Source: an uncultured Clostridia bacterium
GTDB taxonomy: Bacteria > Bacillota > Dehalobacteriia > UBA4068
Length of the DNA: 36,242 nt
NCBI GenBank assembly: GCA_944390945.1
Contig: CALXRV010000002.1
Coordinates: forward strand, 1 to 36,242
Reading direction: 5' to 3'
Positions 15,430 through 25,496 of the stretch are shown one piece after another. How positions within the stretch are numbered: the first letter of the stretch is position 1; the number at the start of each line of letters is the position of its first letter. The position numbers were made by a program, and so were the translations under genes. The notes under the pieces were generated by a model that saw only the letters and a list, made by a program, of their open reading frames with translations, was not told the DNA's origin and ran no database searches.

Positions 15430-16800
15430 ATGCCGCAGCAGCAGCCGGCAGCGCATCGCGCCGGCCGGGAAATGCAGGAAATATTTTCCGACGATATGAA
15501 ATTCCGCACCTGGCGGCGGCTGTGGCTGACCCTGGCGGAGGCTGAGGCGGAACTGGGCCTGCCGATCAGCGGCAGCCAGCTTGGCGAGATGCGCGAGCAT
15601 CTGGACGATATCAATTATGGCTTTGCCGCGCTTAAAGAACGTGAGTTGCGGCAGGATGTGGCCGCGCATCTGCATGCGTTTGCGGCGCAATGCCCAAAGG
15701 CGCGCGCCGTGCTCGCACTGGGCGCGGATGAAGCGTTTGTCGAGGAGAATGGCGAGCTGATCCGCCTGCGCGCCGGGCTGATGCGCATTCGCAGCCTGTT
15801 GGCGAACGCCGTGGCAGCGGCGGCGGATTTTGCCGAACGCTATCAGCGTCTGCCCTGCCGTGCCTGCGGCGCGCCGGGCAGCGCGCCGGTGACGCTGGGC
15901 AAGCGCGCCGCGGTCTGGACCGGCGAGCTGCTCAGCGACCTGGAGGCGGCAGAGCATGAGCTGGCCGGACTGCGCCTGCTTGGCTGCCGCGGCAGCAGCG
16001 GCACAGATGATCGTCTTTATGCGCTGTTTCGCGGCGATATGGAAAAGGTGGAGACGCTGCAGCGGCTGCTGGCGGAAAAGCTGGGCTTTGCCGGCTGCTA
16101 TGCGGTGAGCACCGGCTATTACAGCCGCAAGGTGGATCTGCGCGCCTTGCAGGTGTTGGCCGGCGTAGCGGTAAGCGTGCTGCGCTGCGCGAACGATATG
16201 CGGCAGCTGGCGCTGGACGGCGAGCTGAATACGCCGCGGCAGGCGCTGGAAAAGGCTTCCGGCCTGGCACGGCTGGTGATGCAGGCGGCGGCCCTGCCGG
16301 CTGGTGTGGCCGGCGCGCAATGCCTGGAACAGAAGCCGCAGGATGAAGCCTGCCGTCGGGCGGCGGTGCCGGAGGCCTTTCTGGCGGCGGACCGTATGCT
16401 GGTGCTGCTGATCCATGGCCTGGAAAACAGCGAGGCGCATGTGCGCCGCGCGGCAGAGAACCTGATGCTGGAACTGCCTTTCCTGGCAGCTGGCCGTATC
16501 GTTTCCCTGCTGGTACGCAAAGGCCTGGAGCCGGAACGGGCGCGGCTGCTGGTGGAGCGCCATGCGGCCGAGGCAGAGCAGGCGCTGCGCGACGGCGCGG
16601 CGGAAAACGACCTGCTGCGGCGGATCGCAACAGACCCGGCCTGCCGCATCAGCCCGGCAGAGCTGGCGGCGGCGCTGCGCGGGGAAAACTTTACCGCGCT
16701 GGCGGAGCGGCAGACCGCAGCCCTGCTGCATGATACCGTCGATCCGATGCTGGCGGAACGCAAACGATTGCTTGGCTTGGCATTGCAGCCGGATGACTGA
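15430..16800 (+). CDS. Adenylosuccinate lyase-like protein lacking catalytic motifs (probable pseudoenzyme)
   Basis: A 456-aa protein that follows the adenylosuccinate lyase fold end to end: EIFSDDMKFRTWRRLWLTLAEAEAELGLPI near the start, HLDDINYGF, TLGKRAAVW, LFRGDMEKVE, YYSRKVDLRALQVLAG, AEAFLAADRM-like PEAFLAADRM, ELPFLAA and AENDLLRRIATDP. Every catalytic signature is altered. RHDV is RQDV (Q75). The HLGATS block is ALGADE (to E101). The TH-x-QPAQ block near 146 is CGAPGSAP. The flexible loop carrying SS-x-M-x-YKRNP is missing around residues 267-272, a deletion of about 16 residues. The reading frame is intact with a strong ribosome site (GGGGGAGAGGG), so it is probably made but should not catalyse the lyase reaction. 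pssA follows 55 bases later. A true purB is expected elsewhere. Comparison is from memory of family sequences. Confidence 0.85.
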   Translation: MPQQQPAAHRAGREMQEIFSDDMKFRTWRRLWLTLAEAEAELGLPISGSQLGEMREHLDDINYGFAALKERELRQDVAAHLHAFAAQCPKARAVLALGADEAFVEENGELIRLRAGLMRIRSLLANAVAAAADFAERYQRLPCRACGAPGSAPVTLGKRAAVWTGELLSDLEAAEHELAGLRLLGCRGSSGTDDRLYALFRGDMEKVETLQRLLAEKLGFAGCYAVSTGYYSRKVDLRALQVLAGVAVSVLRCANDMRQLALDGELNTPRQALEKASGLARLVMQAAALPAGVAGAQCLEQKPQDEACRRAAVPEAFLAADRMLVLLIHGLENSEAHVRRAAENLMLELPFLAAGRIVSLLVRKGLEPERARLLVERHAAEAEQALRDGAAENDLLRRIATDPACRISPAELAAALRGENFTALAERQTAALLHDTVDPMLAERKRLLGLALQPDD

Positions 16801-16855
16801 ACATGGCAAACGGCTGCCGCCGCGGCGCACAGCCGGACAGCAAAGGGGAAAAAAG

Positions 16856-17473
16856 ATGATTGGCTATTACAATTACACGGTGATCATGACCTATCTCGGT
16901 TTTTGTTCCGGCCTGTTCGGGCTGTGGTTCGCCTTTCAGGACCGGCCGCTGGATGCGGTGTACTGCCTGGTCTTTTCCGCGTTTTGCGATTTGGTGGACG
17001 GCCGTATCGCACGGCGGCGCGAGCGCACGTTGGAAGAGCGGCGCTTCGGGGTGCAGATCGATTCGCTCTCCGATCTTTTCTGTTTTGGTGTGCTGCCGGG
17101 GGCGATCGCGCTTTCGCTTTCCGACAGCCTGGCGGTGATTCTGGTATCGGCGCTGTTCGCGCTCTGCGCGCTGATCCGTCTGGCTTATTTCAATGTGACG
17201 GCAGCGGCGGAGGAAGTGAAGAACGCGCAGGGCAAGATGGCTTTCCGCGGCCTGCCGGTGACCACCTCCGGCCTGCTTTTCCCGCTGCTCTATTGCTTTT
17301 ATCCGCTGCTGGGGCGGGCCTTCCTGCCGCTGTATCTGGTGGTGATGGCCGCCACGGCCTGCGCCTTTGTCGCACCGTTTACCATGCAGAAGCCGGGGCT
17401 GCGCAAACAGCTCGTGATGTGTGCGATCGGTCTGGCCATGCTGATCGTTCTGCTCACTACCGGCAGCAACTGA
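16856..17473 (+). CDS. pssA: CDP-diacylglycerol-serine O-phosphatidyltransferase-like enzyme
   Basis: A 205-aa integral membrane enzyme of the CDP-alcohol phosphatidyltransferase superfamily, which joins an alcohol such as serine to CDP-diacylglycerol in phospholipid synthesis. The metal-binding motif is intact: DGRIAR followed by G-x3-D-x3-D in FGVQIDSLSD. The spacer between AR and G is 11 residues instead of the usual 8, a form I associate with clostridial-type members. About six hydrophobic segments follow. The start at 16856 is preceded by AAAGGGG. It is the second gene after the PurB-like gene and ends at a strong terminator. Serine specificity is inferred from overall resemblance. Confidence 0.8.
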   Translation: MIGYYNYTVIMTYLGFCSGLFGLWFAFQDRPLDAVYCLVFSAFCDLVDGRIARRRERTLEERRFGVQIDSLSDLFCFGVLPGAIALSLSDSLAVILVSALFALCALIRLAYFNVTAAAEEVKNAQGKMAFRGLPVTTSGLLFPLLYCFYPLLGRAFLPLYLVVMAATACAFVAPFTMQKPGLRKQLVMCAIGLAMLIVLLTTGSN

Positions 17474-17493
17474 AGCAGGACGCAGCTTGCGAC

Positions 17494-17524
17494 AGCCGGC
17501 CTTTTGGGCCGGCTTTTTATTTTG
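17494..17524 (+). terminator. Intrinsic terminator after pssA
   Basis: A perfect 8-bp stem (AGCCGGCC at 17494-17501, GGCCGGCT at 17507-17514) with loop TTTTG and a following T run, 20 bases after the pssA stop. Confidence 0.85.
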
Positions 17525-17683
17525 TTCTTCAGGCTTCTGCTTTGGCTGCCGGTGCCGCTTTGCCGCAGACGCGGGTTTGGCCGCGGATATTGCGCCGCGC
17601 TATGCTGCGGAGGGGGTTTTGCCGTCATGTTTGCGGCTGGCGGGCGAATTTTGCCTGCCGCCGTAATTTTTTATGCCGGACGC

Positions 17684-17712
17684 TTGACAATCGCGCTGCC
17701 AGGGTTTATAGT
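17684..17712 (+). promoter_or_regulatory. Putative promoter of glutamine synthetase III
   Basis: A consensus -35 TTGACA (17684-17689), a 17-base spacer and -10 TATAGT (17707-17712): one of the best promoters in the window. It leaves a leader of roughly 180 bases before the start codon. Confidence 0.75.
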
Positions 17713-17765
17713 TATGAGCATTAGTTTTGCTTTGCGAGCCGCGTCAGGCGCGGGGGAGCAAAAGC

Positions 17766-17862
17766 TGTCGGATGACAGGCGGCGGCAGGATGCGGTTTGC
17801 GAACAGATACTGTTGCAGCGCCGGCATCCGCTTTTTTATTTCCAGGCCGGCAGGCGCCTGCA
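17766..17862 (+). promoter_or_regulatory. Structured leader of glutamine synthetase III
   Basis: Three stem-forming stretches in the untranslated leader: CTGTC-GGAT-GACAG (17766-17779); TGC(G)AACAG-ATA-CTGTTGCA within an outer GCGG/CCGC pair, ending at a T6 run (17833-17838); and the 12-base palindrome GCAGGCGCCTGC (17851-17862). The T run after the middle structure makes an attenuator conceivable. No known riboswitch class was recognised. Confidence 0.4.
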
Positions 17863-17897
17863 AAAACGCTATCCTATGCCCAAAGGAGGGCTTGACG

Positions 17898-19982
<2,085 letters not shown>

Positions 19983-20198
19983 TGCCGCTTTGTCGCCGGC
20001 GCGGCAACAGCCGATTTCGTCATGCGCGATGACAGTTGCGCGCCGCGGGTGGCGGATTTTGGCTGCCGCCCAGCCAGACGGCTTGTCTTTGCGCGCGCGG
20101 CGCAGGGCGCAGGCCGGACGCCAGGCGCAAAGCCGGCCGGTTTGGCGCTTTGGCGCCCGGCGGCGCGGTCTGCCGCCTGAAATTTGCGCCGCAGCGTA
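19983..20198. other. Gene-free spacer after glutamine synthetase
   Basis: GC-rich spacer with no supported gene or clear terminator. Short Arg/Gly-rich frames occur on both strands, but none has a ribosome site or a recognisable product. Confidence 0.5.
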
Positions 20199-20227
20199 TT
20201 GTGCGGCGGCGGGAAATCGGCTATACT
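20199..20227 (+). promoter_or_regulatory. Putative promoter of the aminotransferase gene
   Basis: TTGTGC (20199-20204), a 17-base spacer and TATACT (20222-20227), 63 bases upstream of the start at 20291. Confidence 0.55.
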
Positions 20228-20290
20228 GTAAACAGCAGATGATGCCGGCGCATGTCCGGCGGAAAAAATAAAGAAAGCGTGGGGATTGCG

Positions 20291-21484
20291 ATGTGGACTT
20301 TGAGCAAGCGGGCGATGAACATCACGCCTTCGGCAACGATGGCGCTGACGGCCAAGGTGGCGGAGCTGAAACAGCAGGGCATCGAGATCATCAAATTCAA
20401 TGTAGGGGAACCGGATTTCGATACGCCGGCCTATATCCGCGAAGCCTGCAAAAAGGCGATCGATGAAGGCATGACGCGCTACAGCGCAACGCCCGGCGTG
20501 ATCGAGCTGCGCGAGGCGGTCTGCCAGAAGCTGGCGCGTGAAAACCATGTGCAGTACAGCCCGGCGGAGGTCAGCTTCAGCGCGGGCGCAAAGAACGCGC
20601 TGTTCAACACGATCATGACGATCGTGGATGACGGCGATGAAGTAATCCTGCCCACGCCGTGCTGGGTGAGCTATGTCGATATGGTCAAGCTGGCCGGCGG
20701 CGTGCCGGTGCTGGTGCCCTGCCGTGAAGAAAACGGCTTTGACCTGGATCTGGACGCGTTGGCGCAGGCGGTGACGCCGCGCACCAAAGCGCTGCTCTTC
20801 AATACGCCGAACAACCCGACCGGCGCGGTCTACAGCGAACAGACGCTGCGCGCGCTGGCGGAGATGGCGCTGCAGCATGAGTTTTACCTGATCGCGGACG
20901 AAGTCTATGAAAAGCTGATCTACGACGGGGAAAAGCATTTCAGCATTGCTTCGATCTCGGAAGATGTGCGGCAGATCACCTTCACGGCCAATGCGCTTTC
21001 CAAGGCCTTTGCCATGACCGGCTGGCGCGCCGGCTATGTGGCCGGGCCGCAGGCAGCCATCGCCAAGATCAATGCGCTGCAGAGCCACAGCCTGTCGAAT
21101 GTGACGACCTTTGTGCAGTATGCCAGCATCGCGGCGCTGCAGGGGCCGACGGATGAGATCGACGCCATGGTGGCGGAATTTGACCGCCGCCGCAAATATG
21201 TGGTGGCGCGGCTGAACGAGATGGGTTTTGCCTGCCGCATGCCGAAGGGCGCGTTCTATGTGATGCCGAATGTTTCCTCGCTCTATGCGCGCAAATACAA
21301 CGGCCAGCTGCTGCAGGATTCGAACGGCGTGGCCAATTTCGTGCTCGAGGCCGCGCATTGCGCGATGGTGCCGGGCGCTGCGTTCTTTGCGCCGGATAAT
21401 ATCCGCATCTCCTATTCGAATTCGCTGGAAAACCTGACGCGCGGCCTGGATCAGCTGGCGGCTGCGGTGAAAACGCTCGCTTAA
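20291..21484 (+). CDS. PLP-dependent class I/II aminotransferase (aspartate aminotransferase-like)
   Basis: A 397-aa fold type I aminotransferase. Visible motifs: FNVGEPDFDTP, YSATPGVIELREAV, NTPNNPTGAVY (Asn184/185 with the NPTG loop), IADEVYE (Asp203 holding the pyridine nitrogen), and the PLP lysine K238 in NALSKAFAMTGWRAGY. A C-terminal Arg in NIRISYSNS should bind the substrate carboxylate. This is the pattern of AspC/PatA-type (Ig-gamma) enzymes, so aspartate or a related amino acid plus 2-oxoglutarate is likely. The start at 20291 was taken from the family N-terminus and a GGGGA site; an upstream ATG at 20252 lacks one. A strong terminator follows. Specificity cannot be settled from sequence. 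Confidence 0.9.
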   Translation: MWTLSKRAMNITPSATMALTAKVAELKQQGIEIIKFNVGEPDFDTPAYIREACKKAIDEGMTRYSATPGVIELREAVCQKLARENHVQYSPAEVSFSAGAKNALFNTIMTIVDDGDEVILPTPCWVSYVDMVKLAGGVPVLVPCREENGFDLDLDALAQAVTPRTKALLFNTPNNPTGAVYSEQTLRALAEMALQHEFYLIADEVYEKLIYDGEKHFSIASISEDVRQITFTANALSKAFAMTGWRAGYVAGPQAAIAKINALQSHSLSNVTTFVQYASIAALQGPTDEIDAMVAEFDRRRKYVVARLNEMGFACRMPKGAFYVMPNVSSLYARKYNGQLLQDSNGVANFVLEAAHCAMVPGAAFFAPDNIRISYSNSLENLTRGLDQLAAAVKTLA

Positions 21485-21547
21485 GCGGCGGGACCACACC
21501 TGCAAACCGGCCGCAAAGGCCGGAAAGACACGGAAAAAAGCACGGAG

Positions 21548-21578
21548 AAAAAACGCTGCAAAAGGCAGCGTTTTTTTT
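21548..21578 (+). terminator. Intrinsic terminator after the aminotransferase gene
   Basis: CGCTGC (21554-21559) and GCAGCG (21565-21570) with loop AAAAG, extended by A6 pairing with the following T8 run (21571-21578). Confidence 0.9.
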
Positions 21579-21589
21579 GCGCGGAAAAT

Positions 21590-21618
21590 CGCCTCCGGGC
21601 GGTAGTTTTGCGGCGAAG
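21590..21618 (-). repeat. Intergenic FAAKLPPGG element, copy B
   Basis: A 29-bp element with 24 of 29 bases identical to 11927-11955. Read on minus it also gives FAAKLPPGG, followed by DFPR. It sits between the aminotransferase terminator and the SLH protein gene. Confidence 0.6.
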
Positions 21619-21649
21619 ACGCGTCTGGCCTGCGCCGGCAGGGGCGCAA

Positions 21650-24600
21650 ATGGCTTTTTCGGAGCGTGTTGTTGTTTTGTCTGGCGCGGTTTTGCTGCCG
21701 ACAACCGTATTGGCGGCAACAGAGGTAACGACAGAAGAGGGTCTGCTTACCGCGCTGGAGACGGGCGGCGAGATCCAGCTGGCCGCGGATATTGAGCTGA
21801 CGGATGCGCTGGTGATCGAAACTTCCGTTACGCTGGACCTCAACGGCCATACCATCACGCATCCGCAAGATGCGGAGGGGGAGGCGGCCATCCTGATCCA
21901 AAACGGTGCAGCAGTTGTCCTGAAAGACAGCAGCAATGGACAGGGCGCGGTTCGGGAGTTGGACAGTGGAAACTGGCGCTGCATTGACGTGGCCTCTTCG
22001 GCGTCGCTGACCATCGAGAGCGGCGCCATCTCCGGCGGGTCCCAGCGTAATGTTTGGAATAATTATTCCACAACGGTGATTCTGAAGGGCGGGACTTATG
22101 ATCGCGGTGTTGGTGTCACGTCGATTTTGGGCGGTACGTTTACGCCGCTGGACCCCGAGGACAATAATAATTTTATCGAAGCTGATGCGATCCATGGCGG
22201 TACCTTTGCAGAAGGTACCGAAGTGCAGGCGTATTCCATCGCTGGCGGTACGTTTAACGGCGATGCGGACTGCCTTCGCAAGGGCGAGATCACAGGCGGC
22301 ACCTTCAACGGAAATTTGCACATCTGGGCGGAGGTGACGGCGGTTTCCGGCTGCACGATCAACGGCAGCCTGGAATGGAAGGACAGCAGCATGCCAACTT
22401 TCACGGATGTCACCTTTGGCGAAGAGCTCAAGCTCTGGAACGAGGGCTATGAGATCGTGGACGACCAGCTCCAGGCAATCCCCAAATACAGCATTCTGGT
22501 CACTTCGGCGGACAGTGCCATGGGCACGGTGACCGTGAACGGCTTTGTGCGGAATCCTGACGAGGTGCTGGCGATTACCCCCTCAACTCCGGCAAACGGT
22601 GGCCGTCTGTGGGAAAATGCCTATCGGGGCGCGACGGTAACTATTCGCAGCGCCACGGCAGAGGCCGAAGATGGCTATGTCTTTTTGGGCTGGTACGATA
22701 ATGCGCAAGGGGAAGGCCAGCTGGTCAGCACATTGGCCGAGCTGAGCTATCAAAGTGATGAGCAGGGCGTTCAGGAAGATCTTTCCTTCTACGCGGTGTT
22801 TGCGGACGATACGGCTTATGCGGAGCAGGTAGCGGCGGCAGAAGCATGGCTGGCGCAATATGCAAGCGCCTCTGCTTATGAAATCCACAGCATAGCGGAT
22901 ATGCAGTCCTTCACCATCGCGGTGAATTATCTGCAGCGCGATTTCAACGATAAGACCGTCCGCCTGGCCGCCTCGCTGAACTATGGCGCAACGGACGACT
23001 TTACGCCCATCGGCAACAGCGGCATCGCCTTCCTGGGCACCTTTGACGGCGCGGAGCATGCCATTTCCGGATTGCACTATGCTACGGCAAACCAGAGTTC
23101 CGCCTATGTCGGCCTGTTCGGCAACCTGGGCAGCGGCGCGGCAATCCAAGACCTCACCCTCAGCGGCGTGGATTTCTCCGGCGGCTGGATGACCGGCGCT
23201 TTCGCCGGCCATGCGGATGGCGCCAGCTTCACGAACTGCAAGCTGACCGGCAACAGCACTCTGGCCGACGCCTACTTCCTGGGCGGCATCTTCGGCCACG
23301 GCAATGTCGCCAATACCGTGGAAAACTGCACGGTGGAATACAGCACCATCGACGGCTACTGGAAGACCGGCGGCGTGGCGGGCTATGTCTGCGGGGTCAC
23401 GGTAAGCGGGACCACGGTTGCGGATAGCGCTTTCCCCGGCACCGGCTTTACCGGCGCCCTGATCGGCCACAGCAACGACGGCCCTGCCACGCTGACCAAT
23501 GTGATCGTTTCCGGCACAACGGATGGCAAGAGCGGGAAGATCAGCCTGGCGGGCACCAACTATGCCGGCGGCGCGAATGAAACCATCACCCTTTCCGGCG
23601 ATGAGACGAATGTGGATGCCGCGGGCATTCTCCAATCCGCAAGCGGCGGCGATGTCGTGGTCGAGGGCGGCAGCTACAGCTTTGCGCTCCCGGCGGAGCA
23701 GATCCCTGACGGCCAGATCAGCGTGACCTTTATGGATGCCGAAGAGCTCGTCCTGGTGCAGGTGGTTGCGCCGCAAAGCCCGGTCAGTCTGCCGGCAGCA
23801 CCGGAAAAGGAAAACTATGACTTTACCGGCTGGTATCTGTCGGATGGAGAGACAGAGGTCACGGCAGAGACCGCTTTTGCGGACGACACGGAGGTGTACG
23901 CCAAGTGGCGCGCGCTGGCCAGCGGAATTTCCCTCAACCGGAATGAACTCCTGCTGGTGGTGGGGCGCAGCGCCAGGCTGACGGCCACGCTGACACCAGC
24001 GGAGGCGGAATCCGCCATCGTATGGGCATCCGACGATACGGATGTGGCGGCCGTGGATGAAGCGGGGATCGTCACGGCAAAAGCGCCCGGCTTTGCGCGC
24101 ATCACCGCCACGGCAAATGGCTTCAGCGCTGCCTGTGATGTGGTCGTCATCGCCAGGGGCGGCAGCGGCAGCAGCAGCGGCAGCAGCGTGACCACCTATG
24201 CCGTCAGCGTGCCCGCGGATGTGGAGGGCGGCACGGTAAAGGTCAGCCCCAGCCGGGCTGCGAGCGGCGCTACGGTGCGCATCACCATCATGCCTGAGGC
24301 AGGCTACGAGCTGGACAAGCTGGCGGTTCGCGATGCCGATGGCGACGCGCTGAAACTGACCGGCGTGGGCGCGGACGAATATCGTTTCCAGATGCCGGCC
24401 GCTAAAGTGGAGATCGAAGTTTCCTTCCGTAAGATCGTGGCTGAAGCAGAGAATCCCTTCCTCGATATTCAGCCGGGCGATTATTACTACGAAGCCGTGC
24501 TCTGGGCGGTGGAAAATGGCGTGACCAGCGGCAGCAATGCCGAAGGCACTCTGTTCGGCCCGGCGCTGACCGTCTCGCGCGCGCAGATGGTGACCTTTCT

Positions 24601-24988
24601 CTGGCGGGCCTATGGCTCTCCGCAGGTTGCGGGCAACAATCCGTTCCAGGATGTAAGCAGCAGCGATTATTATTATCATGCGGTGCTGTGGGCGGTGCAA
24701 AACGGCGTGACCGGCGGCCTCAGCGCAACCACCTTTGGGCCGGATGCCCCGGTGACCCGTGCGCAGGCCGTCACCTTCCAGTGGCGGGCTGTCGGCTGCC
24801 CGCAGGTTGCCGGCGGCAGCTTTGCCGATGTGCCGGCAACGGCCTATTATGCCGATGCCGCGGCCTGGGCTGTGGCAGTTGGCGTTACCGAAGGTGCGGG
24901 CGGCGATAACTTCAGCCCCGAACTTCCCGTTTCCCGCGCGCAGGCCGTCACCTTCCTTTATCGGGAAGGGGAGAATAACGGCGACTGA
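21650..24988 (+). CDS. Large mosaic surface protein with three C-terminal SLH domains
   Basis: A 1112-aa exported protein. N-terminus: short weakly charged signal-like segment with likely cleavage in VLA-ATE. About 24-264: right-handed beta-helix-like region rich in GGTF and TLDLNGHTI motifs. Next, a FLGWYDNAQGEG repeat (InlB B/Flg_new type). About 454-610: GLUG-type repeats (FLGTFDGAEHAISGL, GLFGNLGSGAAIQDL). Then a second FTGWYLSDGETEV repeat. About 759-835: BIG2-like Ig fold (SLNRNELLLVVGRSARLTATLTP type). A Ser/Gly linker and an InlB-like beta module follow, then three SLH domains from about residue 934 (DYYYEAVLWAVENGVTSG and similar), which bind wall polymers. Expected role: adhesin or S-layer-associated protein. 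The start is uncertain: only AGGGG precedes 21650 and no promoter was found in the 70 bases after the terminator. Its own terminator follows. Confidence 0.88.
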   Translation: MAFSERVVVLSGAVLLPTTVLAATEVTTEEGLLTALETGGEIQLAADIELTDALVIETSVTLDLNGHTITHPQDAEGEAAILIQNGAAVVLKDSSNGQGAVRELDSGNWRCIDVASSASLTIESGAISGGSQRNVWNNYSTTVILKGGTYDRGVGVTSILGGTFTPLDPEDNNNFIEADAIHGGTFAEGTEVQAYSIAGGTFNGDADCLRKGEITGGTFNGNLHIWAEVTAVSGCTINGSLEWKDSSMPTFTDVTFGEELKLWNEGYEIVDDQLQAIPKYSILVTSADSAMGTVTVNGFVRNPDEVLAITPSTPANGGRLWENAYRGATVTIRSATAEAEDGYVFLGWYDNAQGEGQLVSTLAELSYQSDEQGVQEDLSFYAVFADDTAYAEQVAAAEAWLAQYASASAYEIHSIADMQSFTIAVNYLQRDFNDKTVRLAASLNYGATDDFTPIGNSGIAFLGTFDGAEHAISGLHYATANQSSAYVGLFGNLGSGAAIQDLTLSGVDFSGGWMTGAFAGHADGASFTNCKLTGNSTLADAYFLGGIFGHGNVANTVENCTVEYSTIDGYWKTGGVAGYVCGVTVSGTTVADSAFPGTGFTGALIGHSNDGPATLTNVIVSGTTDGKSGKISLAGTNYAGGANETITLSGDETNVDAAGILQSASGGDVVVEGGSYSFALPAEQIPDGQISVTFMDAEELVLVQVVAPQSPVSLPAAPEKENYDFTGWYLSDGETEVTAETAFADDTEVYAKWRALASGISLNRNELLLVVGRSARLTATLTPAEAESAIVWASDDTDVAAVDEAGIVTAKAPGFARITATANGFSAACDVVVIARGGSGSSSGSSVTTYAVSVPADVEGGTVKVSPSRAASGATVRITIMPEAGYELDKLAVRDADGDALKLTGVGADEYRFQMPAAKVEIEVSFRKIVAEAENPFLDIQPGDYYYEAVLWAVENGVTSGSNAEGTLFGPALTVSRAQMVTFLWRAYGSPQVAGNNPFQDVSSSDYYYHAVLWAVQNGVTGGLSATTFGPDAPVTRAQAVTFQWRAVGCPQVAGGSFADVPATAYYADAAAWAVAVGVTEGAGGDNFSPELPVSRAQAVTFLYREGENNGD

Positions 24989-25016
24989 ACAGAAAGCGCT
25001 TCTCTGCGTGAAAAGG

Positions 25017-25056
25017 CAGGAGTGAGGCCGGATGGCCTCACTCCTGTTTGTTTTTT
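25017..25056 (+). terminator. Intrinsic terminator after the SLH protein gene
   Basis: A perfect 13-bp stem (CAGGAGTGAGGCC at 25017-25029, GGCCTCACTCCTG at 25034-25046), loop GGAT, then TTTGTTTTTT. Confidence 0.92.
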
Positions 25057-25109
25057 GCGCGGCATGCGCCTGAGGGCCGGCTTGCCGTCAGGCGTTTTTA
25101 TCATGCGGG

Positions 25110-25196
25110 GCGGGTTTGCGGGAGCAAGCCCGCTTTTTGGGCTGATTGCGGGGCGGGTTTGCTGTGGGGCGGGTTTGCGGGAGCAAGCCCGCTTTT
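25110..25196 (+). repeat. Duplicated terminator-like hairpin
   Basis: The same hairpin occurs at 25110-25138 and 25169-25196: GCGGGTTTGC, loop GGGA, GCAAGCCCGC, then four or five T. The copies are 59 bp apart, with a partial third copy (GGGCGGGTTTGC at 25151-25162) between. Both lie beyond the SLH gene's own terminator. Confidence 0.8.
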
Positions 25197-25246
25197 GGCG
25201 GATGCCTGGGAAATTCCATGCCGTGGCGGTGGCCGCGGGGGCAGAC

Positions 25247-25288
25247 CGCGCGGCAAAGGCAATCGCGCGGCAAAGGCAATCGCGCGGC
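25247..25288. repeat. 17-bp tandem repeat, 2.5 copies
   Basis: CGCGCGGCAAAGGCAAT at 25247-25263 and 25264-25280, then CGCGCGGC at 25281-25288. Intergenic; no function apparent. Confidence 0.85.
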
Positions 25289-25496
25289 TTGTTTCCCGTC
25301 CCAATCTGTTATTATTGAAATTTATACCTTATTTTGTCTAGCACAATTGTTTTTATTTCCGTGAATTTCTGAAAAAATCTTAAAATGACAGAAAAATTCC
25401 ACTTTTGGTTGCTGATGGCTATTTTTGCATTCCATTTCGTTCCCATGCCATCGTGTAAACTTGAAGTATCTACCAAAACCGCTGAGGAGGTGTTGC
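25289..25496 (+). promoter_or_regulatory. AT-rich upstream region of the hydantoinase-type operon
   Basis: A clear drop in GC content upstream of the operon (about 25315-25440). It includes an imperfect inverted repeat, GAATTTCTG near 25362 against CAGAAAAATTC near 25390, that could be an operator. No convincing -35/-10 pair was found, so the promoter is assigned only to the region. Confidence 0.4.

Noticed and set aside
25110-25196. An insertion sequence bounded by the twin hairpins
   Set aside because: The copies are direct, not inverted, only 59 bp apart, and no transposase lies between them.
25405-25435. A possible sigma-54 promoter (TGGC...TTGCAT) upstream of the hydantoinase operon
   Set aside because: The GG to GC spacing is 10 instead of the required 12 bases, and no sigma-54 activator is nearby.
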